Shown here: one piece after another, positions 1 to 4,704 of the stretch
Numbering within the stretch: position 1 is the first letter of the stretch
How the letters are laid out: every line of letters begins with the position of its first letter
Assembly: GCA_021823905.1 (NCBI GenBank)
Contig: JAKALX010000259.1
Coordinates: 1 to 5,818, forward strand
Reading direction: 5' to 3'
DNA: 5,818 bases
From: Chloroflexota bacterium
GTDB lineage: Bacteria > Chloroflexota > Dehalococcoidia > Tepidiformales > Tepidiformaceae
Notes under the pieces: generated by a model
Databases searched by the model: none
What the model saw: the letters and a program-made list of their open reading frames with translations, nothing else
What the model was told of the DNA's origin: nothing
Made by a program: the position numbers and the translations under genes

Positions 1-6
1 GTCGTA

Positions 7-12
7 TAGGCT
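7..12 (+). promoter_or_regulatory. Putative -10 box for a leaderless transcript of the EamA gene
   Basis: TAGGCT matches TANNNT and ends exactly 6 bases before the ATG at 19, which would place the transcription start on or beside the A of the start codon. An overlapping TATAGG at 5-10 could also act as the -10. The -35 region lies outside the window. Support comes from the same spacing at the phosphotransferase gene (2144-2149) and the lack of a Shine-Dalgarno. A six-base degenerate motif is weak evidence on its own. Confidence 0.35.
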
Positions 13-18
13 GTGCGC

Positions 19-969
19 ATGAGCGCCCCGCGTGCCTGGTCGAGCCCGGCGGCCTTCCGCGCCCTTCCCGAACATCAGCAGGGAATAGGCGCCGTGCTTG
101 GCGCGGCGGTGTTGTGGAGTACGGGCGGGCTGTTCATCAAGGCCGTCTCGCTGGACGGGCTCGGGGTGACGATGTGGCGATCGCTCCTCGCGGGCGCAAC
201 TATCTACATCATCGCTCGGCCTCCGCTGGTCGCGCCGTGGAAGGCGGGCTGGCTGACGTGGGCGCTGGCGGTGAGCTACGCGTTGACGCTCGTGATGTTC
301 GTGAGCGCGACCAAGCTGACGACCGCCGCGAACGCGATCTTTCTGCAGTACACAGCGCCGCTCTACCTGCTCGTGCTGGGGGCTGTCTTCCTCAACGAGC
401 GGGCCTCAAAGCTCGACTTCGCAACCGTCGCAGTGGCGTTTGGAGGGATGGGGCTGTTCTTCATCGGCCGAATCGAACCGCGGGATACCGCCGGGAATGT
501 GCTCGCCGCCGCCTCGGGCGTGACGCTCGCGATCATGTTCACCCTCCTTCGGCTTCCCGCCTGCCGGCCTGAGCAAAGGCCGCAGTCGATGTTCTACGGG
601 AACGTGCTACTCGTTGTCGGGCTGCTCGTTGTGAATCTCGGGCGGCGCGAATGGGCGACCTTTCAGCCGGGAGCCGCGGACGTGGCCGGGCTCACCTTCC
701 TCGGCATCGTGCAGATCGGCTTCGCGTACCTGCTCTTCGGCTTCGGCGTGGCGCGGGTTACGGCGCTCGAGGCGTCGCTCATCGGGATGCTCGAACCGGT
801 GCTGAACCCGGTCTGGGTGTTCGTCGCGCTGGGCGAGAAGCCCGGCTGGTGGGCGGTGCTCGGCGGCGCGATCATCATCACGGCGGTGACCGCGCGGACC
901 GTGACGGTCGAGCGCCGGCGGCCACCTGTGCCGCGTGAGGACTTCGGCGTGCTGGGCGCCGAGACGTGA
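19..969 (+). CDS. EamA/DMT-superfamily inner-membrane transporter
   Basis: Probable secondary transporter of the drug/metabolite transporter superfamily, acting in the cytoplasmic membrane; the substrate cannot be told from sequence. The 316-residue protein has about ten hydrophobic segments (near residues 22-43, 48-66, 77-97, 103-124, 134-151, 158-178, 193-207, 222-242, 248-271, 277-294) in the two-repeat EamA arrangement. Each repeat ends with a typical signature: a QYTAP...LNER stretch at 110-128 and a LEP...LGEKP stretch at 258-275. Length is usual for the family. I chose the ATG at 19 over an in-frame GTG at 13 because a TANNNT box ends exactly 6 bases before the ATG; the GTG remains possible. 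No Shine-Dalgarno is visible. The stop overlaps the next start by 4 bases (GTGA), so it heads a likely operon. Family call firm, substrate unknown. Confidence 0.92.
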   Translation: MSAPRAWSSPAAFRALPEHQQGIGAVLGAAVLWSTGGLFIKAVSLDGLGVTMWRSLLAGATIYIIARPPLVAPWKAGWLTWALAVSYALTLVMFVSATKLTTAANAIFLQYTAPLYLLVLGAVFLNERASKLDFATVAVAFGGMGLFFIGRIEPRDTAGNVLAAASGVTLAIMFTLLRLPACRPEQRPQSMFYGNVLLVVGLLVVNLGRREWATFQPGAADVAGLTFLGIVQIGFAYLLFGFGVARVTALEASLIGMLEPVLNPVWVFVALGEKPGWWAVLGGAIIITAVTARTVTVERRRPPVPREDFGVLGAET

Positions 970-1673
970 CAGCAGGCGGCTCGCCAGCCGACGAACTGCT
1001 GGCGATCTACGACGAGTTGGAGCGGATACACGCCTGGCGCGGCTGGCACTGGTGGCCCGACGCCGACCCGTTCGAAGTGGTCGTCGGCTCGATTCTCGTG
1101 CAAAACACGTCGTGGACGAACGTCGAGCGGGCGCTGGAACGGTTGCGGGCGGCGAAGGCGCTCGACCCGCCGGTGATGGCAGCGCTCTCGGACGAGAAAC
1201 TGGAGGAGCTGGTGCGCCCGAGCGGGCAGTACCGACAAAAGGCCAGGAAGCTGCGGGCATTTCTCGCAACCGCGGAACGCCACGGCGGGTTCGAGGCGCT
1301 GATGGCGTTGCCCGCGGAGAAGCTTCGCGCGGAGTGCCTCGCAACCTGGGGGATCGGGCCTGAGACCGCCGACTGCATCGTCGCCTATGCGGCCCGCCAG
1401 CCCGCGTTCGTAATGGACGCCTACACGGCGCGGCTGTTCTCGCGGCTCGGCCTCGGCCCGGGCGAGTCCGCGGGGTATGACGCGTGGCAGCGATTCCTGG
1501 TCGGTGGGATTCGCGATTCACGATTCACGATTCACGATTCGGCGGCGCTACGCGATCTCTACTGCCGCTATCACGCCCTGATCGTGATGCACTGCAAGCA
1601 CACCTGCCGGAAGCGAGCGCCGAAGTGCGGAGAGTGCAGCCTGGCCATTCGCTGCCCGGCTGCGACGAGATGA
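966..1673 (+). CDS. Endonuclease III-like HhH-GPD DNA glycosylase with Fe-S cluster (COG2231-like)
   Basis: Base-excision-repair glycosylase of the HhH-GPD superfamily, expected to remove damaged bases from DNA. Visible elements are an N-terminal helical core with an ILVQNTSWTNVERAL stretch (43-57), a helix-hairpin-helix around GIGPETADCIVAYA (129-142), the conserved catalytic Asp at D151, and a C-terminal 4Fe-4S loop C214-x6-C221-x2-C224-x5-C230 with exact endonuclease III spacing. The lyase Lys of endonuclease III (in GVGRKTA) is Glu here (E133), so a monofunctional glycosylase, perhaps for alkylated bases as in MagIII, is inferred. Length is 235 residues. The start is GTG at 966, overlapping the preceding TGA by 4 bases; the next gene overlaps its stop (ATGA). 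A heptamer DNA repeat (1507-1541) encodes an extra GIRDSRFTIHDS segment (181-192). Family call is firm; the damage substrate is inference. Confidence 0.9.
   Translation: MTAGGSPADELLAIYDELERIHAWRGWHWWPDADPFEVVVGSILVQNTSWTNVERALERLRAAKALDPPVMAALSDEKLEELVRPSGQYRQKARKLRAFLATAERHGGFEALMALPAEKLRAECLATWGIGPETADCIVAYAARQPAFVMDAYTARLFSRLGLGPGESAGYDAWQRFLVGGIRDSRFTIHDSAALRDLYCRYHALIVMHCKHTCRKRAPKCGECSLAIRCPAATR
1507..1541 (+). repeat. Heptanucleotide tandem repeat (CGATTCA type), 5 units, inside a coding gene
   Basis: Five consecutive 7-base units read GGATTCG, CGATTCA, CGATTCA, CGATTCA, CGATTCG; the three central copies are identical and the outer two differ at one or two bases. The array lies within the glycosylase gene and encodes residues 181-192 or so. 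Because the unit is 7 bases, each copy is read in a different frame, giving the non-repeating peptide GIRDSRFTIHDS. Short GATTCA-type heptamer arrays are, from general knowledge, found scattered in intergenic DNA of various bacteria; here one is coding. It is AT-richer than the surrounding DNA. Confidence 0.93.
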
Positions 1674-2146
1674 ACCTGTTCGATCCGGTGCTGCGGAAGC
1701 TGGCGCCCTTGCTCTGGCGGGGACAGAACGTGCGCTGGCGGCTGCTCCCTTCGACCGTGGTTGGCGTAAAGGTCTTGCTCGTACGCGAAGGCCAGGTGCT
1801 GCTGGTTCGCCACACATATCTTCCGGGCTGGCATTTGCCCGGTGGCGGCGTGAAGCGGCACGAAGAGCTCTCGGCCGCGGCGCGGCGAGAGGCACGCGAG
1901 GAGGCCGGCGCGACCTTCAACGAGCTCCGGCTGTTCGGTGCCTACACGGAACCGGCGAAGGGCAAGAACGGGTACGTGCTGGTCTTCGTCTCGAACGACT
2001 TCCTGCTACGGCCTGCCCGGAGCTGGGAGATAGCGGACCTGCGCTTCTTCCCGGCCGGGGCGCTGCCGCCGGACACCGACCCGTCAACGCGGCGGCGGAT
2101 CGCGGAGTTCATGGCCGGCGATGGGCCGCATACCGGGCGCTGGTAG
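1670..2146 (+). CDS. Nudix hydrolase
   Basis: Cytoplasmic Nudix enzyme, expected to hydrolyse a nucleoside-diphosphate-linked compound to release a phosphate or nucleotide; the substrate is not evident. The 158-residue protein carries a perfect Nudix box G-x5-E-x7-REAREEAGA at residues 59-81, with metal-binding E77 and E78 in place. It is preceded by the usual strand with LPGWHLPGGG (51-60). Length fits a single-domain member. The frame is open upstream to 1484, but the ATG at 1670 is chosen: it overlaps the glycosylase stop as ATGA, the upstream part only mirrors the glycosylase gene in another frame, and the protein then starts just before a basic WRGQNVRWR segment typical of the family. 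Translational coupling to the glycosylase is likely. A role in cleaning damaged nucleotides would suit that neighbour but is only inference. Confidence 0.93.
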   Translation: MNLFDPVLRKLAPLLWRGQNVRWRLLPSTVVGVKVLLVREGQVLLVRHTYLPGWHLPGGGVKRHEELSAAARREAREEAGATFNELRLFGAYTEPAKGKNGYVLVFVSNDFLLRPARSWEIADLRFFPAGALPPDTDPSTRRRIAEFMAGDGPHTGRW

Positions 2147-2149
2147 ACT
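2144..2149 (+). promoter_or_regulatory. Putative -10 box (leaderless) for the phosphotransferase gene
   Basis: TAGACT (TANNNT) contains the TAG stop of the Nudix gene and ends exactly 6 bases before the ATG at 2156, the same geometry as at 7-12/19. No -35-like hexamer is evident 16-18 bases upstream and no Shine-Dalgarno lies in the 9-base gap. It may be an internal promoter giving a leaderless message, or chance. Confidence 0.3.
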
Positions 2150-2155
2150 GCGCGG

Positions 2156-3202
2156 ATGTCGCTGGAAGCATCGAGCGAGGAGCCCGGCATCCCACGGGAG
2201 AGCTTGCAGCGAATCGACGAGGTGCTTCGGCGCTATGGATGGACCCGTGTTTCGGCGCCGGACCCTGTCGCGGATTCGGTACTCAGCGACAACTACCGCG
2301 TGGAGACCGATGCCGGGCCTCGCTTCTGCCGGATGCACAAGAAGTCGCGAACCATCGAGCGAATCCGGGCGGAGTACGAATTGCTGCGCTGGGCCGGGGA
2401 GCGCGGCATCCCGGTGGTCCCGCCGCTGGTTGATCCGACTGGCCGCGAGGTGCACCGGATCGGCGGCGTCTTTGTCTCCGTCTTCCCGTGGATCGAAGGG
2501 CGGACCATCAACCCCGCCACCGCCACACCCGACAATGCAGCGCGGCTTGGCGAGATCCACGGACGGGTGACCACGGCGCTGGTGGCGTACGAGAGCGACT
2601 GGGTCCAGGTGAACCGCCGACTCCCGCGGTGGGAGACGAACTCTTCGATCGAAGCTCTTTCGCGGATCGACGACCTGATCCGGTATTACCCGGCGCCGCC
2701 AGAAGACCAGCTTCGAGTGCAGGAACGGATCCGCTTCCAGCTCGAGCGGCTGGAGTCAAAAGAGGCGCGGCCGCTGAGTGACTTCGACGCACTGCATCGG
2801 CAGACGTGCTTTGGTGACTTCCACGAACGCCAGGTCATCTTCCGGGACAACGGCGCGGTGGCGGCGGTCGTGGACTGGGAGGGGCTGTGCTTCGCGTCCC
2901 CCACCTGGGAGCTGGTGCGGTCGCTGACGGTCTCCGGGATGCTGGAGCCAGAGCGGCTCGCGGCGTACGTCTCGGCCTACGCTCGAAGCACCACGTCACG
3001 CGTCGGCGAGGTGGAACTCGCGGTCGAGGCGTGGTGGCAGAACATGCTGCACGACACCTGGTCTCTGACGACGCGATTCATCCAGGGCGACAGGCGCCCC
3101 GAACGATTCTTCGATTCGGAGGCCGAGAACCTGAGGCTCTTCGCGGACGAACGATTCCGAACGCAATTGGCGGCCAACATCAGATCCGCAACCCACCTGT
3201 AG
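2156..3202 (+). CDS. APH-fold phosphotransferase (small-molecule kinase family)
   Basis: Cytoplasmic kinase-like protein of the aminoglycoside phosphotransferase/homoserine kinase superfamily (348 aa, usual length), expected to transfer phosphate from ATP to a small hydroxylated molecule that cannot be named. The N-lobe shows DNYRVETDAGPRFCRMHKK (45-63) and an E73 that suits the helix-C glutamate, followed by GIPVVPPL (84-91). The hinge region is SVFPWIEGR (108-116). The catalytic loop GDFHERQVIF (220-229) supplies D221 and H223, and the metal-binding motif is VVDWEG (238-243) with D240. The canonical H-G-D-x-H-x-x-N loop is altered: F219 replaces the leading His and Q226 the Asn. The C-terminal half is helical with a WELVRSL segment. 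It starts 9 bases after the Nudix stop, suggesting the same operon or a short internal promoter. The fold is firm; activity and substrate are uncertain. Confidence 0.87.
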   Translation: MSLEASSEEPGIPRESLQRIDEVLRRYGWTRVSAPDPVADSVLSDNYRVETDAGPRFCRMHKKSRTIERIRAEYELLRWAGERGIPVVPPLVDPTGREVHRIGGVFVSVFPWIEGRTINPATATPDNAARLGEIHGRVTTALVAYESDWVQVNRRLPRWETNSSIEALSRIDDLIRYYPAPPEDQLRVQERIRFQLERLESKEARPLSDFDALHRQTCFGDFHERQVIFRDNGAVAAVVDWEGLCFASPTWELVRSLTVSGMLEPERLAAYVSAYARSTTSRVGEVELAVEAWWQNMLHDTWSLTTRFIQGDRRPERFFDSEAENLRLFADERFRTQLAANIRSATHL

Positions 3203-3260
3203 CCGCGCGCCACCGTGCGTAGCATCGCGTGACACGTTGCAAGCCGACGGGCCGCTCGCG
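3203..3260. other. Short convergent intergenic spacer, no terminator seen
   Basis: The 58 bases between the 3' ends of the phosphotransferase and the crotonase gene are GC-rich. I find no strong stem-loop followed by a T-run on either strand, so transcription stop here is either factor-dependent or uses a structure I cannot recognise. Confidence 0.5.
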
Positions 3261-4160
3261 CTACCGCCTCACGCCTTCGGTGTTCCGATATGGCCCGTCT
3301 CGCCAGTCGAGGGCGGCTTTCAGACCGGTACCGGCCTCCATGCTCTCGCGCATCTTGTCCTGCCACGCATAGGAGTGGCTGGTGAACTGGCCGAAGGCGT
3401 CCATATCGGTCGAGCTGCGAACCGACGAGTAGATCCCCATGTTTTCGTAGAAGCGGTTCATGTTGAGCTTGAGGACCGCGAGGTGGTCGGCCGTCATCAG
3501 CGCGACACGGTCAGCGAGCGCTATCGTTTGCGCCTCCAGATTCTCTTTCGGCCAAGCGTAGTTCACCATTCCGATGCGCTCGGCTTCCTTCCCGGAGATC
3601 GAATCGCCGGTGTAGTAGAGCTCCTTCGCCTTGCGCATGCCGATAACGAGTGGCCAGATGACGCCGGTACGGCTCGTGCCGAGGCCGCGCAGACCAGGGT
3701 GGCCGATCTGGGTATCTTCGGCGGCAGTGACCATGTCGGCCATCATCGCCAGCTCACAGCCGCCGGCCAGACAGTAGCCGTGAAGCTGGGCGATCGTGAC
3801 CTTCGCCATGTTCCAGAAGTACATGTGGATGTCGGTGATCTGCTGCATCCCGGTTCGGACGCCCATCACCAGGCGCCGGTTCTGGTCGTCGCGCTGCGTG
3901 TAGCGGCGAACGATCGCGTCGGCGCCACCACGTGCGGGAGCAAGGTCGTACCCCGCGGAGAACGCCCGCCCCGCGCCCCTGACGATGATGACACGGGCCG
4001 AATCGTCGGCCTCAAGGTCGTGGAGGGCCTCCCAGAGCTCGAAGAGCAGCTCCTGCGAGAGCGAGTTCATCTTCTCGGGGCGGTTGAGGGTGATGCGGGC
4101 GACGCGGCCGTCGGCGCCGACGCGGTCGATTTCGAGGTTTTCGAAGGTTCCGGATGCCAA
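3261..4160 (-). CDS. Crotonase-family enoyl-CoA hydratase/isomerase-like protein
   Basis: Acyl-CoA-binding enzyme of the crotonase superfamily (299 aa), probably cytoplasmic and acting in fatty-acid or other acyl-CoA turnover. Visible features are the N-terminal RITLNRPEKMNSLS strand (22-35), the first oxyanion-hole segment RAFSAGYDL (65-73), the second oxyanion-hole segment GYCLAGGCELAMMADMV (128-144), and a long helical C-terminus ending in SMEAGTGLKAALDWRDG. The first catalytic Glu of enoyl-CoA hydratase aligns with E136, but the second, usually in a PEI motif 20 residues on, is G156 (HPGLRGLG). Classical hydration is therefore doubtful; isomerase, hydrolase or lyase activity is possible. 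The start is a TTG at 4160, fixed by a GGGGAGG Shine-Dalgarno 5 bases upstream and no nearby ATG. It is transcribed alone, divergent from the small-protein/TPR pair. Family firm, reaction open. Confidence 0.93.
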   Translation of the reverse strand: MASGTFENLEIDRVGADGRVARITLNRPEKMNSLSQELLFELWEALHDLEADDSARVIIVRGAGRAFSAGYDLAPARGGADAIVRRYTQRDDQNRRLVMGVRTGMQQITDIHMYFWNMAKVTIAQLHGYCLAGGCELAMMADMVTAAEDTQIGHPGLRGLGTSRTGVIWPLVIGMRKAKELYYTGDSISGKEAERIGMVNYAWPKENLEAQTIALADRVALMTADHLAVLKLNMNRFYENMGIYSSVRSSTDMDAFGQFTSHSYAWQDKMRESMEAGTGLKAALDWRDGPYRNTEGVRR

Positions 4161-4165
4161 GTTTG

Positions 4166-4172
4166 CCTCCCC
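4166..4172 (-). promoter_or_regulatory. Strong Shine-Dalgarno deciding the TTG start of the crotonase gene
   Basis: On the minus strand this reads GGGGAGG, 5 bases before the TTG at 4160-4158. It is the only clear Shine-Dalgarno in front of any gene in the window, and it settles the unusual start codon: the next in-frame Met (residue 31) would remove the first conserved strand. Confidence 0.85.
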
Positions 4173-4195
4173 GGGACGGACTGTGTTGCGGGCCG

Positions 4196-4201
4196 ATTAT
4201 A
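4196..4201 (-). promoter_or_regulatory. Consensus -10 box for the crotonase gene
   Basis: The minus strand reads TATAAT, a perfect -10 hexamer, in otherwise GC-rich DNA. Transcription would start near 4189, giving a leader of about 29 bases that contains the Shine-Dalgarno. The expected -35 region (about 4219-4224) does not resemble TTGACA, and no TGn extension precedes the box, so an activator or another sigma factor may be involved. Confidence 0.6.
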
Positions 4202-4234
4202 CGGGCGGCTTGAGGCGGCGGTAGGGGCGCGCGA

Positions 4235-4249
4235 GAAAGCGTCGCTTTC
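4235..4249. promoter_or_regulatory. Perfect 15-bp dyad, candidate operator between divergent promoters
   Basis: GAAAGCG-T-CGCTTTC has two perfect 7-base arms around a single central base (4242). The centre is about 41 bases from the end of the minus-strand -10 box and 43 bases from the start of the plus-strand -10 box, so it sits near -53 to -55 for both promoters. A one-base loop makes it better suited to binding a dimeric regulator as DNA than to an RNA hairpin. No regulator gene lies next to it in the window. Confidence 0.45.
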
Positions 4250-4284
4250 AGCCGGCAACCCTCTTGTTGTTGCGTATAAGCGCG

Positions 4285-4290
4285 TATACT
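4285..4290 (+). promoter_or_regulatory. Putative -10 box for the small-protein/TPR unit
   Basis: TATACT lies 9 bases before the ATG at 4300; a weak TTGTTG -35 candidate lies at 4264-4269 with a short 15-base spacer. The start of transcription would fall at about 4296-4300, leaving almost no leader, and no Shine-Dalgarno is present. A second box, TATAAG at 4275-4280, precedes it; the two sit in a direct repeat GCGTATA at 4272-4278 and 4282-4288 with a 10-base period. Confidence 0.5.
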
Positions 4291-4299
4291 TTTGCACGC

Positions 4300-4704
4300 A
4301 TGGATGGCAATCCCCTGCTTCGCAAGGCGCAGGCCGACAACCTTCTGGAGCGCACGGCGCTGCAGCTCCAGCAGTTGTTGCAAGAGGCGTGCGCCGAACT
4401 CGATCCATTCCCCTCGTTCCCGAACGCGATGTTCACGAACGCAATAGAGTGCGATCCGGGCGGGGTGGGCGACCCGGAGCGCGGCTGCGTGGTGGTCTGT
4501 GAGGACGGCGAACTGTACGAGCTGGAGATGGGCATCGACCACGACGCGATCGAGCTGACCGGCTCGTGGGATCCGGTGACGGCGCGCAAGGAGACGAAGA
4601 AGAAGCTGGAGTTGCACCCGAGGGATTACGTTGTGTACGCCTATAACGGACTCGTGGCGGTGACGGAGCTGCTCCTGGAGCGCCGGGCCGAGCAGCAGCC
4701 ATGA
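4300..4704 (+). CDS. Small acidic hypothetical protein, unrecognised family
   Basis: I do not recognise this 134-residue protein. It has a long amphipathic, Leu/Gln-rich N-terminal helix (about 5-35, with LLERTALQLQQLLQEA), then a Pro/Phe loop and DPGGVGDPERG (52-62). A strand-like segment CVVVCEDGELYELEMGID (63-80) follows, then a basic KETKKKLELHPRDYVVYAYNG stretch (97-117, abbreviated) and a C-terminal helix. There is no signal peptide or membrane segment, so it is probably cytoplasmic. Cysteines are at 31, 51, 63 and 67, without a clear metal site. The frame is open upstream to a TTG at 4264, but that stretch overlaps the promoter; the ATG at 4300 is preferred. The stop overlaps the TPR gene's start (ATGA), implying joint translation and perhaps a shared job. 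Codon use looks like the neighbours', so the gene is probably real. Confidence 0.75.
   Translation: MDGNPLLRKAQADNLLERTALQLQQLLQEACAELDPFPSFPNAMFTNAIECDPGGVGDPERGCVVVCEDGELYELEMGIDHDAIELTGSWDPVTARKETKKKLELHPRDYVVYAYNGLVAVTELLLERRAEQQP

Noticed and set aside
607..1521. Minus-strand Arg/Pro-rich frame across the transporter and glycosylase genes
   Set aside because: Spans two well-supported genes in antisense and has a composition typical of spurious GC-rich frames.
1484..1669. Upstream extension of the Nudix frame
   Set aside because: It overlaps the glycosylase C-terminus in another frame, includes the heptamer repeat and has no family similarity that I can see; the ATGA overlap at 1670 is a better start.
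3203..3260. Possible bidirectional terminator between convergent genes
   Set aside because: Only weak 4-base pairings (CGTG/CACG) could be found and there is no T-run on either strand.
3237..4502. Long plus-strand open frame (421 codons) opposite the crotonase gene
   Set aside because: It is antisense to a gene with clear oxyanion-hole and family motifs, is rich in His/Val/Asp as expected of a mirrored GC-rich gene, shows no domain I recognise, and crosses the divergent promoter region.
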